Assembly: GCA_011523505.1 (NCBI GenBank)
Contig: WTGP01000008.1
Span: 204,345-268,344 of the forward strand
Source: Gammaproteobacteria bacterium
GTDB lineage: Bacteria > Pseudomonadota > Gammaproteobacteria > Steroidobacterales > Foliamicaceae
Length of the DNA: 64,000 bases
Reading direction: 5' to 3'
The notes beneath the pieces are model-generated. The model was given only the letters and a program-made list of their open reading frames with translations. It was not told the DNA's origin and ran no database searches. The translations under genes were made by a program, and so were the position numbers. This document shows positions 53,599 to 61,935 of the stretch, piece by piece. Each line of letters begins with the position of its first letter. The first letter of the stretch is position 1.

Positions 53599-53638
53599 GA
53601 CGGCCGTGCCCAACGGCTATCCGGACACCGGCAGCGGC

Positions 53639-53989
53639 TCAGGCCGCCGCCGCGCGCTTCGCCAAATCGGCAAACGCCTCCCGGTAATGCACCGCGATGT
53701 GGGCCAGGACCTTTCGGTCCAGTTCGATTTCCGCCTTGCGCAATCCGCTCATGAAACGGCTGTACGACATGCCGTGCTGCCGCGCCGCGGCGTTGATGCG
53801 CATGATCCACAGCGCGCGGAAATTGCGCTTGCGCTGTCGCCGGTCCCGGTAGGCGTACTGGCCGGCCTTGGTGACGGCCTGGCGCGCCACCCGGTAGGAG
53901 CGGCTGCGCGCGCCCTGGTAGCCCTTGGCCTTCTTCAGGACTTTCTTGTGCCTTGCATGCGTCGTGACGCCACGTTTGACCCTGGCCAT
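53639..53989 (-). CDS. rplT: 50S ribosomal protein L20
   Basis: 116 residues; basic N-terminal tail ([20 protein letters not shown]) and globular end ([20 protein letters not shown]). Binds 23S rRNA early in assembly and in enterobacteria represses its own operon. GGAGGAATT upstream of the ATG; 16 bases after rpmI. Confidence 0.97.
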   Translation of the reverse strand: MARVKRGVTTHARHKKVLKKAKGYQGARSRSYRVARQAVTKAGQYAYRDRRQRKRNFRALWIMRINAAARQHGMSYSRFMSGLRKAEIELDRKVLAHIAVHYREAFADLAKRAAAA

Positions 53990-54005
53990 AGTGAATTCCT
54001 CCGGC

Positions 54006-54203
54006 TTACGCGTAGGGGAGAAGCCGCCTGGCGTTCTCCACGTCCGCTTTCGCCACCGTGGCGGGAGAGCCCAGCTTGCGCTTGCGCTTGCTGCTCTTCT
54101 TGGTGAGGATGTGATTGAGATGCGAGCGGGCGCGCTTGAACGAGCCGCCCCCGGTGCGCCTCAGGCGCTTGGCCGCGCCGCGATTGGTTTTCTGCTTTGG
54201 CAT
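54006..54203 (-). CDS. rpmI: 50S ribosomal protein L35
   Basis: 65 residues, highly basic: [38 protein letters not shown]. Part of the infC-rpmI-rplT unit; 25 bases after infC. Confidence 0.97.
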   Translation of the reverse strand: MPKQKTNRGAAKRLRRTGGGSFKRARSHLNHILTKKSSKRKRKLGSPATVAKADVENARRLLPYA

Positions 54204-54228
54204 ATCTTCTTTCAGGCTCTCTATCGGC

Positions 54229-54750
54229 TCAATTTTTCTTGCGCGGCGCCATCACCATCGTGAGCTGCCTCCCTTCCAGTTTCGGCTCCTGTTCCACCAG
54301 CGCGACTTCGCTCAGGTCCTCGCGCACCCGGTCCAGCAACTTCGCGCCCAGGTCCTGGTGCACCATTTCACGTCCACGGAAGCGCAAGGTGATCTTGGTC
54401 TTGTCGCCGTGCTCCAGAAACCGCAGCACATTGCGCAACTTGACGTCGTAATCACCCTTGTCCGTGCCGGGACGCAGCTTGATCTCCTTGACCTGAATCT
54501 GCTTCTGCCGCTTCCTTGCCGCGTGCGCCCGCTTGTTCTGCTCGAATACGTAGCGGCCGTAGTCGAGTATCTTGCAAACGGGAGGCGTGGCGTTGGGGTC
54601 CACTTCAACGAGGTCGAGACCTCGCTCCTGGGCGGTACGAAGCGCATCCTCGCGATTCATGACGCCGATCTGCTTGGAATCCTCGCCGATTACGCGAAGC
54701 TCGTAGGCTTCGATCTCCTCGTTGCGAAGAATCCGCTTCTTTTGAGCGAT
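54229..54750 (-). CDS. infC: Translation initiation factor IF-3 (ATC start)
   Basis: 173 residues when read from the ATC at 54748-54750. The first ATG (54660) would remove 30 residues that are plainly IF-3: [20 protein letters not shown]. No ATG, GTG or TTG fits upstream in frame; GGAGG at 54759-54763 lies 8 bases before the ATC, the ideal spacing. infC is the classic case of a rare start codon (AUU in Escherichia coli), which lets IF-3 repress itself. N domain to about 75, linker rich in Lys, C domain ([19 protein letters not shown]). Another ATC two codons earlier is too close to the ribosome site. Confidence 0.9.
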   Translation of the reverse strand: MAQKKRILRNEEIEAYELRVIGEDSKQIGVMNREDALRTAQERGLDLVEVDPNATPPVCKILDYGRYVFEQNKRAHAARKRQKQIQVKEIKLRPGTDKGDYDVKLRNVLRFLEHGDKTKITLRFRGREMVHQDLGAKLLDRVREDLSEVALVEQEPKLEGRQLTMVMAPRKKN

Positions 54751-54758
54751 ATTGATAT

Positions 54759-54763
54759 CCTCC
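54759..54763 (-). promoter_or_regulatory. Ribosome binding site that fixes the infC ATC start
   Basis: GGAGG on the minus strand, 8 bases before the ATC at 54750 and right after the thrS-infC junction. It makes the non-canonical start convincing. Confidence 0.75.
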
Positions 54764-54806
54764 GGGCAGCTAAGTTCTCATCAATGCCTTGCGGAGCGCC
54801 CGATCC

Positions 54807-56702
54807 TCAAGCCGTTGTCCTGGCCATGAAATCATCGAGAGACATGGCGCCGAGATCGCCGTCCTCGCGGGACCGCACGGCTACGGTGCCCTCCCTGGCC
54901 TCACGATCACCGATCACCAGGAGGTAGGGAACACCCTGCAAAGTGTGGTCGCGGATTTTATAGCCTATCGTTTCGCTTCTCAAGTCGGCATCGGCGCGCA
55001 ATCCCCCGTCCTGCAAGGCATTCAGCACCTGCCGGGCATAGGCCTCCTGGCGCTCGGTAATGGCCAGCACGACTGTCTGCACCGGCGCCAGCCAGAACGG
55101 AAACTTGCCCGCGTAATGCTCGATCAGGATGCCGAAGAAGCGTTCCAGCGAACCCAGCAGGGCCCGGTGAATCATGATCGGCCTGCGCCGCGCTCCGTCG
55201 GCCGCGACATATTCCAGCTCGAAGCGTTCCGGCAGATTGAAGTCGAGCTGCACGGTCGAACACTGCCACTCGCGGCCGATGGCGTCGCGGATCTTGATGT
55301 CGATCTTGGGTCCGTAGAAGGCGCCTCCGCCCGGATCGACCTCGTAGCTCATCCCCTTATCGTTAAGCGCCGATTCCAGCGCAGCGGTCGCCCGGTCCCA
55401 GATTTCCGGCGTGCCGACGGCCTTTTCGGGCCGGGTCGCCAGCACGACGTTGAGTTCCTCGAAACCGAACGCGCCGAAGAGTTCCAGCGCCAGGTCCAGA
55501 ATCCGCAGGATCTCGTCGGCGATCTGGTCCTCGGTGCAGAAAATATGGGCGTCGTCCTGGGTGAAGCCGCGCACCCGCATGAGTCCGTGCAGCGCGCCGG
55601 ACATTTCCCGGCGGTAAACGGTCCCCAGCTCCGCCCAGCGCATCGGCAGCTCGCGGTGCGAGCGCAGCCGGTTGCGGTAGATGAGAATGTGAAACGGGCA
55701 GTTCATGGGCCGCAACTGGTAGCCCCTGCCCTCCTCCTCCACGGGCGAATACATCGACTCGCGGTAGAAGTCGGTGTGGCCGGAGCGGTCCCAGAGGTCC
55801 TCCAGCGCGATATGCGGCGTGTACAGCAGCTCATAGCCGGCCTGCTCGTGCCGCTCGCGCCAGAAGTCCTCGATCACCCGGCGGATGCGGGCGCCCTTCG
55901 GATGCCAGAACACCAGGCCGCCGCCGGCGTCCTCCTGGATGCTGAACAGGTCGAGGTCGGTGCCGATGCGCCGGTGGTCGCGCTTCGCCGCTTCCTCCAG
56001 GCGCCTTAGGTAGGCCTTGAGCGACTTGGAATCGGCCCAGGCGGTGCCGTAGATGCGCCGCAGTTGCTCGTTGGACGAATCCCCGCGCCAGTAGGCGCCG
56101 GCGGTGCGGGTCAGCTTGAAGGCCTTGAGGTGCCCGGTGGAGGGCACATGCGGACCGCGGCAGAGATCCTTCCATTCGCCCTGGCCGTACAGCGTGATGG
56201 CCTCGTCGGCGGGAATGCCGGCGATGATCTCGGCCTTGTAATGCTCGCCGATGGACCTGAAATACTTCACCGCGTCGTCGCGGGCCACGGTCTCGCGCGA
56301 CACGGGCAGGTCGGCCTTCGCCAGTTCCTTCATGCGTTTCTCGATGCTCTCGAGGTCCTCGGGAGTGAAACCGCGCTCGTAGGAAAAGTCGTAGTAGAAG
56401 CCGTCCTCGATTACCGGGCCGATCGTGACCTGGGCGCCGGGGAAAAGCTCCTGGACGGCCTGCGCCAGCAGGTGCGCGGTGGAGTGGCGCAGCACTTCCA
56501 GCCCGTCGGCGTCGCGGGCGGTCACGATCGCGACGTCGGCATCGTTTTCGATGCGGAAATCGGTGTCCACGAGTTCCCCGCTCACTCTTCCGGCCAGCGC
56601 CGCGCGCGCCAGGCCGGGGCCGATATCGGCGGCCACGTCGGCCACGCTGGGAGGCTCGTCGTAGGAGCGGCGGCTGCCGTCGGGAAGCGTTATTTCCGGC
56701 AT
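54807..56702 (-). CDS. thrS: Threonyl-tRNA synthetase
   Basis: 631 residues from ATG 56702; the frame extends 26 codons upstream without conserved sequence. Domains: TGS ([14 protein letters not shown], to about 60), editing N2 with [12 protein letters not shown] and the later [15 protein letters not shown], class II core with zinc Cys in [13 protein letters not shown] and [11 protein letters not shown], then anticodon domain ([20 protein letters not shown]). First gene of the translation cluster; 56 bases to infC. No T-box or obvious thrS operator is seen upstream. Confidence 0.96.
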   Translation of the reverse strand: MPEITLPDGSRRSYDEPPSVADVAADIGPGLARAALAGRVSGELVDTDFRIENDADVAIVTARDADGLEVLRHSTAHLLAQAVQELFPGAQVTIGPVIEDGFYYDFSYERGFTPEDLESIEKRMKELAKADLPVSRETVARDDAVKYFRSIGEHYKAEIIAGIPADEAITLYGQGEWKDLCRGPHVPSTGHLKAFKLTRTAGAYWRGDSSNEQLRRIYGTAWADSKSLKAYLRRLEEAAKRDHRRIGTDLDLFSIQEDAGGGLVFWHPKGARIRRVIEDFWRERHEQAGYELLYTPHIALEDLWDRSGHTDFYRESMYSPVEEEGRGYQLRPMNCPFHILIYRNRLRSHRELPMRWAELGTVYRREMSGALHGLMRVRGFTQDDAHIFCTEDQIADEILRILDLALELFGAFGFEELNVVLATRPEKAVGTPEIWDRATAALESALNDKGMSYEVDPGGGAFYGPKIDIKIRDAIGREWQCSTVQLDFNLPERFELEYVAADGARRRPIMIHRALLGSLERFFGILIEHYAGKFPFWLAPVQTVVLAITERQEAYARQVLNALQDGGLRADADLRSETIGYKIRDHTLQGVPYLLVIGDREAREGTVAVRSREDGDLGAMSLDDFMARTTA

Positions 56703-56793
56703 CCGGCGATTGTACGGGAGATGCGCCGGCGCAGCTCGTTCCATTGGCTGCGCCGGCGCTCGCTCGGGCCCCTGCGTCATGGGGCCCCGGGAT

Positions 56794-56812
56794 CCCCCGC
56801 CGCTTCAGGGGG
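56794..56812. terminator. GC-rich hairpin between LTxxQ gene and thrS
   Basis: CCCCC (56794-56798) pairs with GGGGG (56808-56812) over a 9-base loop, 16 bases beyond the stop of the LTxxQ gene. There is no T-run in either direction, so termination is uncertain; the neighbouring GGGGCCCCGGG adds further structure. Confidence 0.3.
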
Positions 56813-56827
56813 GAGGGAGGGGTCTAT

Positions 56828-57325
56828 CTATTCGTCGGCGGCGGGGTTTTCGGATTGTTCCTGTTTGTGACGTTGCCGCATCATGCGCCGGGCCATTTCC
56901 CTTCTGCGCTCCATGCCGCGTCCACGGTCCATGCCGCGGCTCCAGCCTCTTCGCTCGGCGCCGCGCCGCATGATCGCGCGCTCTTTCATGCCCTCGCGCA
57001 TATCGGAGAGCTGAGCGTTCTGTTCCTCGGTCAGCACGGCGGACAGCCGTTCCCGGGTCGCCTCGTTGATCGACCGGGTCTGCTGCCACCGGGCCCGTCG
57101 TTGCTCGATGGCGGCCTTGCGCTCTTCCCTGGCCTGCTCCCTGAGGGCCTCGCGCTGCTCCTGCGCCTCCGCATAGATCTCATTCACCTGCGCCTTCTGC
57201 TCGTCGTTCAGCTCCAGCCTCTCGCCGAGCCATTCGGCCCGCTGGGCAGCCGGATCGTGGGCCTGGGCGGCGGTGGCGCCGAGCGCCAGGAACACTGCGG
57301 CGGACGTGGTCAGAATCTTCCTCAT
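56828..57325 (-). CDS. Periplasmic LTxxQ-motif (Spy/CpxP-like) protein
   Basis: 165 residues: signal peptide (KILTTSAAVFLALGATAAQA), then helices with two LTxxQ-like motifs (LNDEQKAQV and LTEEQNAQL), and an Arg/Met-rich tail (RRGWSRGMDRGRGMERRRE). Spy and CpxP are periplasmic chaperones or stress sensors with this motif pair; heavy-metal resistance periplasmic proteins share it. The Met/Arg-rich tail could bind metal or anionic partners. GGGAG upstream of ATG 57325; 82 bases after the DUF1838-like gene. Confidence 0.75.
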   Translation of the reverse strand: MRKILTTSAAVFLALGATAAQAHDPAAQRAEWLGERLELNDEQKAQVNEIYAEAQEQREALREQAREERKAAIEQRRARWQQTRSINEATRERLSAVLTEEQNAQLSDMREGMKERAIMRRGAERRGWSRGMDRGRGMERRREMARRMMRQRHKQEQSENPAADE

Positions 57326-57407
57326 CGGTCTGTCTCCCTTCTTCAGGTCATGGCCGTAACGGCCCGTCTCGCTCTATGGATGCCGCAAACCGCAAGACGG
57401 TTGCGTT

Positions 57408-58307
57408 TCAGTCTGACAAAGTCCCTGGCCGGTCTTCCGCGCTGCGGCGCCGTTCCACCGTTTCGAGGTAGTCCGGCCCTTCGTCGAACTCGGGCGAGAC
57501 GTCGAAAAGAGGGTTCCTTGCCCGGGCGTGGGCGATGTAGTCCTCGCCCAAGTCTTCCAGCGCGAACACCTTGGTGCTCTCGAAGTGCCAGACCATGTAG
57601 CCCTCCACGTCGGCCATGTCGAGCCAGTGGCTGAAGCCGCCGACGAACCAGCCGGCGCGCACGGCCGGAGACTGGACGGCGCTGTCGTCCAGCGCCACCT
57701 CGGCCGGAGCGAAGTAGGTGTGGGTTTCGTAAATGGGCCGTGGCGCAACCGGCGCGAACTTCTCGATTTCGAACAGGCGGATCGAGCCGTTGTCCACCCG
57801 CCAATCCAGGTCCAGCGGCCTGTCGTCGTACATTTCCGGAAATCGCGCCTTGCTGTTCTGAAAGTAGCTGCCCCTGGGGGTAAACACCTCGCCGTCCTGG
57901 CGCCGCTGCAGGGCCGGCTCGAGCCGGACCGTGCGGCCTGTCAGCGGATTCTCGAAAGCGTCTATGAAAGCGCCGGTTTCCGGGTCGATGAAGAAATTGA
58001 TCGACGACGGGTAGCGGCGGTAGTTCCCCTGCCCGTCGGGCCGCCACCACGATCTCTCACCGCCGCGGTTTTCGAGCAAGGGCGTCACGCCGTCCCGCGT
58101 CAGGGCGAATATGCGGCTGGCCCCCTGCCAGTAACTCTCCCCTTCGTCGGTGCGTCCCAGGATGCGCACCCTGGCGGCGTTCTGTTCGACCGGGTCCGTC
58201 GGCAATTCCTGCACGTGCTCGCCGGCACTGACCTGCCGCCAGGGCAGAACCGCGGGCCCCAGGCCCATGGCGGCAATCAACGCCGTCGCATCCCGCCGCG
58301 TAACCAT
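57408..58307 (-). CDS. Tat-exported DUF1838-like protein
   Basis: 299 residues from ATG 58307. The N-terminus TRRDATALIAAMGLGPAV is a Tat-like signal. The body resembles DUF1838 proteins: ESYWQGASRIFALT, YPSSINFFIDPETGAF, NPLTGRTVRLEP, ETHTYFAPAEV, and EGYMVWHFESTKVF. DUF1838 proteins have no settled function and recur near SDR and cyclase-type catabolic genes. It starts 14 bases after the preceding hypothetical gene. Confidence 0.72.
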   Translation of the reverse strand: MVTRRDATALIAAMGLGPAVLPWRQVSAGEHVQELPTDPVEQNAARVRILGRTDEGESYWQGASRIFALTRDGVTPLLENRGGERSWWRPDGQGNYRRYPSSINFFIDPETGAFIDAFENPLTGRTVRLEPALQRRQDGEVFTPRGSYFQNSKARFPEMYDDRPLDLDWRVDNGSIRLFEIEKFAPVAPRPIYETHTYFAPAEVALDDSAVQSPAVRAGWFVGGFSHWLDMADVEGYMVWHFESTKVFALEDLGEDYIAHARARNPLFDVSPEFDEGPDYLETVERRRSAEDRPGTLSD

Positions 58308-58321
58308 GGCGGCCCTGCCGG

Positions 58322-59125
58322 TCAGGACCCCACCTCGGTGATGTCCAGGCTGACAAGTTCGAAGACCGAGCCATAGACGGCGCCGAAGTAGAGATCCATG
58401 CGCAGCAGGATGCGGTCCTCCTTGGTCAGCCAAACCTTCGTGCCGCTGACCATCTCGAACTTGTCGGCCAGGAAGGTCTTGCCGTCGGCGATGGTGATCT
58501 CCTCTTCGCCGAGATACGTGTATTGAGACAGGGCGATCACGCCGACCATCGTGCCGTGCAGGGTGCCGCCCATCCAGTAGATGCCGTGAGGCTGCTTGCC
58601 CGGTGCGTCGAAGTCGTAGTGAAGGAAATGCAGCCCGTCGGCCGAGGCGGGGCCGACCCCGATGGAATCCAGCCGGGCGAGAGCTTCTACTTCTTCGCGA
58701 ATCATTCCTTCGCCGGCACGCTCGAACTCAAGATCGGAGGCCGCCACGTCCACGCTGTCTTCGCGCTTCACCACATAGGCCGAACCGATAACGCCGTCTG
58801 TGGTCCAGGTGTTGAGAAAAGCCTCACGCGTGTCGCCTTCCGGATCGACCCAGACCATGGCGTGGCGTGCCTGACCGAAACGCATGTTGTCGGACACCAC
58901 GTGCATGTAGCGGCTGCCGTCCGCATGGAAATACAGGGTCCAGTATTCGGTGGCGCAACGGGCGTTGTCCCTGGACGGCTCACGGCATTCCGTGGTGCCG
59001 CGCGCGATCCTGACGATGCCCGGCGAGCGGTCTTCGGGCTCTATGGTTTCCACCTGGGCCGGTGCGTAAACGGGCGCCGCAAGAAGCGCAGCGAGAACGA
59101 GTCCGCTTGAGAATTGAATGCGCAT
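58322..59125 (-). CDS. Secreted protein of unknown function
   Basis: 267 residues, not recognised. Signal peptide (FSSGLVLAALLAAPVYAPAQ), two cysteines early in the mature part (TTECREP and ARCATEYW, possible disulfide), then beta-rich sequence with WTLYFHADGSRYMHVV and a C-terminal YFGAVYGSVFELVSLDIT. AGGAGG lies upstream of ATG 59125. Sits in the operon between the cyclase and the DUF1838-like gene, 46 bases after the former. Confidence 0.65.
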   Translation of the reverse strand: MRIQFSSGLVLAALLAAPVYAPAQVETIEPEDRSPGIVRIARGTTECREPSRDNARCATEYWTLYFHADGSRYMHVVSDNMRFGQARHAMVWVDPEGDTREAFLNTWTTDGVIGSAYVVKREDSVDVAASDLEFERAGEGMIREEVEALARLDSIGVGPASADGLHFLHYDFDAPGKQPHGIYWMGGTLHGTMVGVIALSQYTYLGEEEITIADGKTFLADKFEMVSGTKVWLTKEDRILLRMDLYFGAVYGSVFELVSLDITEVGS

Positions 59126-59171
59126 GGACAGGGTTTCCTCCTGAGGTCGAACTGGCGGCGCAAGCCGCGCC

Positions 59172-59960
59172 TTATGCGGGAGCGGGGGTGAGCGCGAGGA
59201 CGCGCAGGGGGCTGCCGGAACCTTCTTCCAGCTTGAGCGGCGCGGTGAACAGCACGGCGCCGGTGGGCGGCAGCCGGTCCAGGTTGTTCAGGCACTGCAG
59301 GCCGTACTTGCCGGCGCCGTGCATGTAGTAGTGGCAGGGGTACGGCGGGTTCAGGCGCTGCGCCTGGCCGCTGTCGGTGCCGATGGTCTCGGTGCCGAAA
59401 CCGAGCACGTCGCGCTCGTCCACCAGGAATCGTACGCAATCCACGTCGGGACCCGGCGTGTGCTGGCCGATCTCGTCGTAGTTCTGAAACGCCACCGGAT
59501 CGTTGACCCGGCGCGCCCAGCCTGTGTGCATCAGCACCCAGGCGCCCGCGGGTATCCGCCCATGATCCGCTTCCCATTCCTCCAGGCGCTCGCGGGTCAG
59601 CAGGAAGTCTGCGTCGCGCTCGGCGTCCCTGGTGCAGTCCACCACGCAGGCCGGCGCGATCATGTGTTCGGGCGGAATCGTATCGACCGAGTTATTGGGC
59701 AGTTCGCGACCGGAAACCCAGTGGATGGGCGCATCGAAATGCGTTCCGGTGTGTTCGCAAAGCGTGAAGTTGTTCCAGTACCAGGCAGGGCCGCGGCCGT
59801 CGTAGCGGGAGATCTCCTCGCTTCGGTAAGGCAGCGCCTGGCCCATTTCCGGCGGAAGGCTAAGCTGGGGAAACGAGGGGCCCAGCGTGTGCGTCAGGTC
59901 GACGACCTTGAGCTTGTCGGCGGCGATTCCCGCCAGCAGGTCCTGGAGCAGGTCGGTCAC
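59172..59960 (-). CDS. Cyclase-family (kynurenine formamidase-like) metal hydrolase
   Basis: 262 residues from the GTG at 59960, which overlaps the SDR stop (GTGA); a TTG 33 bases upstream would overlap more. Metal motif HTGTHFDAPIHW, then WVLMHTGWARR and GTETIGTDSG. The family includes bacterial kynurenine formamidase, isatin hydrolase and polyketide-cyclase-annotated proteins. In this operon ring opening or lactone hydrolysis of a degradation intermediate is plausible; that is inference. Confidence 0.85.
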   Translation of the reverse strand: MTDLLQDLLAGIAADKLKVVDLTHTLGPSFPQLSLPPEMGQALPYRSEEISRYDGRGPAWYWNNFTLCEHTGTHFDAPIHWVSGRELPNNSVDTIPPEHMIAPACVVDCTRDAERDADFLLTRERLEEWEADHGRIPAGAWVLMHTGWARRVNDPVAFQNYDEIGQHTPGPDVDCVRFLVDERDVLGFGTETIGTDSGQAQRLNPPYPCHYYMHGAGKYGLQCLNNLDRLPPTGAVLFTAPLKLEEGSGSPLRVLALTPAPA

Positions 59961-60685
59961 AGCGTCAGTGAACCCACGGAAGTGCCGCCGCAAACGTAGA
60001 GCGTCTGCCCGGTCACGAAGCCGTTGCCGCGGTCGAGGAAGAACAGGGCGGCGCGGGCGACGTCGGCGGGCCGGCCCAGGCGGCCGATCGGAATCGAGGA
60101 AGCCAGCTTGCCGGCGCGTTCGCTGCCCGGGGGCACGACGTCGTCGAACATTTCGGTCTGGGCGATCGGGCCGGGCAGGATGACGTTGGCGGTCACCTTC
60201 TGCGGCGCCAGCTCCAGCGCCCAGGTGCGCGCCAGGCCCAGCATGCCGGCCTTGGTGGACGCGTAGGCGGTGCGCTTGGCCAGCCCCACGACCGCGCGGC
60301 TGGACATGAGCACGATGCGGCCCCAGCCGGCCTCGCGCATGCAGTCGAGACTGGCCTGCACCATCGCTACCGCCGCGCCCATGTGCAGGCGCGCCAGCGC
60401 GTCCATGTCTTCCTGCGTGACTTCCGGCAGCGGCCTTTCGCGGATCACGCCCGCGTTGTGCACCAGCCGGTTGGCCGGAACGCTTGCAGCCGCTTCCTCG
60501 AAGGCCTGCCGGGTCGCTTCGGGATCGGTGAGATCGACCGCGATCGATTTCACCGCGGCGGAGTCGGTCGCGGCGGGCCGGCGCGAGAAACAGATCACCT
60601 CGCTGCCCTGCTCCACCAGCATGTCCACGAGACAGGCGCCGATGCCGGAGCTCGCGCCCGTCAGCCAGACCCGGTCCCCGCTCAT
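59957..60685 (-). CDS. Short-chain dehydrogenase/reductase
   Basis: 242 residues, classical SDR. Cofactor motif VWLTGASSGIGACLV, NAG in RLVHNAGVIRE, catalytic Ser in VLMSSRAVVG and YASTK (Tyr-x3-Lys), then PGPIAQTEMFDDV; C-terminal GFVTGQTLYVCGG. Probably oxidises a 3-hydroxyacyl-CoA or a ring alcohol in the operon's pathway. Start 60685 overlaps the fusion gene's stop (ATGA). Confidence 0.92.
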   Translation of the reverse strand: MSGDRVWLTGASSGIGACLVDMLVEQGSEVICFSRRPAATDSAAVKSIAVDLTDPEATRQAFEEAAASVPANRLVHNAGVIRERPLPEVTQEDMDALARLHMGAAVAMVQASLDCMREAGWGRIVLMSSRAVVGLAKRTAYASTKAGMLGLARTWALELAPQKVTANVILPGPIAQTEMFDDVVPPGSERAGKLASSIPIGRLGRPADVARAALFFLDRGNGFVTGQTLYVCGGTSVGSLTL

Positions 60686-61932
60686 GCGGTCTGCGACTCC
60701 AGCGCCAGTTCGCGCTCCAGCACCTTGGGGTTGTGCTTCCACCGCTCCAGCCATTCCTTCGCGACGTCCCCCGGGAACAGGTCCTCGACGCCGTCGCGCA
60801 ATCCCTGGACGATGTCCCGGGCCAGCCTTTCCGGCGCCAGCTTGGGCGGCGGCAGGGGCTGGTTCCATTCCTCGTCGATGGGGCCGGGGAACACGTTCAC
60901 GACCCGGATTCCCGCGTCCTGCATCTCCGCGCGCAGGCATTGCGAGAGCGACAGCGCCGCGGCCTTCGAGGCCGAATACGTGCCCTGCGGCGGGTAGTTG
61001 CTGAGCGCGTAAACGCTGAGCACGTTCACCCAGGCCGTGGCCGACGCGCCGCCGTCGGCGCCGCGCGCGCGCATGGCCGGGCCGAAGGACTGGGCCAGGC
61101 GCAACAATCCCAGGTAGTTGACCTCCATTTCCCGCCGGGCCAGTTCCGCCCCGCCGCTGCCGGCTATGCCCTGGGTCCGGTGCACCTCGGCGTTGTTGAC
61201 GAGAATGTCCACCCGCCCGCCGATCTCCGCGCCGATGCGCTTGACCCCGCGTTCGTCGGTCAGGTCCAGCGGGATGACGGTGACCTGGGGCAGCTTCTCG
61301 ATGGCCTCCTGGCCCGCGTATTTCTTCCACGGCTCGGCCTGCCCCACCCAGATGACGGCCGCGCCGGCCGCCGCGAGCTCCCGTACCAGCGCCTGGCCGA
61401 CCCGGCTCTTGCCGTCGGTCACCAGCACCTTGCGGTGTTCGGGATCGCAGGAGAATTCCCCGTGACGTGGATCCGTGCTCATGTCTCCCAGTTCATCCGC
61501 GGGGAGCGCCACCAGCACGCCTCGGCCCGCCTTGTCCAGTTTAGCCGTAACGCGCACCGCGGCGGGCGGCGCCGGGCAATCGCGGTGCAGGTGCGCCACG
61601 ACCACCGGACCCTCCTCGAGCCGGGTCAATCCCAGTCTCCAGGGCAGGCGTTCGCGATAGAAAGGATCGTTGCTGTGATGCAGGGTCGTGTGCGCCAGCA
61701 GCTCGCCGCGCCCCGACATCGGCGTCCAGAGCAACTCCTCGGAAAGACAGCCTCGGCAACTGTCCACCGGCGGGTATTGCACCCGGCCGCAGGACTCGCA
61801 GCGCTGCAGCGCAAACCGCCCTTCCGCCGCCTGCGCCGTCAGGCCCAGCGCCGTGCGGCTGCGCGGCATCGGCGGCGTCAGCGGCTGCCGCGTGCGCAGG
61901 ATGGGGTTCTTGAGGCGGGGCCTGGCGCGCAT
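60682..61932 (-). CDS. DUF35 zinc-ribbon/OB-fold protein fused to an SDR domain
   Basis: 416 residues. Residues about 36-140 form a DUF35 module: zinc ribbon RCESCGRVQYPPVDSCRGC, then OB-fold beta sequence (SGRGELLAHTTLH). From about 165 a Rossmann SDR: VLVTDGKSRVGQALV (degenerate glycine motif, lacking the usual TGxxxGIG), LVNNAEVH, VLSVYALSN and YSASK. DUF35 proteins partner thiolase-fold enzymes; in steroid side-chain degradation the DUF35 domain of ChsH2 binds the Ltp2 aldolase. Here the thiolase-like gene is directly upstream (3-base gap). A direct fusion to an SDR is unusual to my knowledge. Confidence 0.85.
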   Translation of the reverse strand: MRARPRLKNPILRTRQPLTPPMPRSRTALGLTAQAAEGRFALQRCESCGRVQYPPVDSCRGCLSEELLWTPMSGRGELLAHTTLHHSNDPFYRERLPWRLGLTRLEEGPVVVAHLHRDCPAPPAAVRVTAKLDKAGRGVLVALPADELGDMSTDPRHGEFSCDPEHRKVLVTDGKSRVGQALVRELAAAGAAVIWVGQAEPWKKYAGQEAIEKLPQVTVIPLDLTDERGVKRIGAEIGGRVDILVNNAEVHRTQGIAGSGGAELARREMEVNYLGLLRLAQSFGPAMRARGADGGASATAWVNVLSVYALSNYPPQGTYSASKAAALSLSQCLRAEMQDAGIRVVNVFPGPIDEEWNQPLPPPKLAPERLARDIVQGLRDGVEDLFPGDVAKEWLERWKHNPKVLERELALESQTA

Positions 61933-61935
61933 GGC

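Noticed and set aside
54661..54806. Gap between infC ATG and thrS as intergenic leader
   Set aside because: Most of it (to 54750) encodes the N-terminus of IF-3 from the ATC start, leaving only 56 bases.
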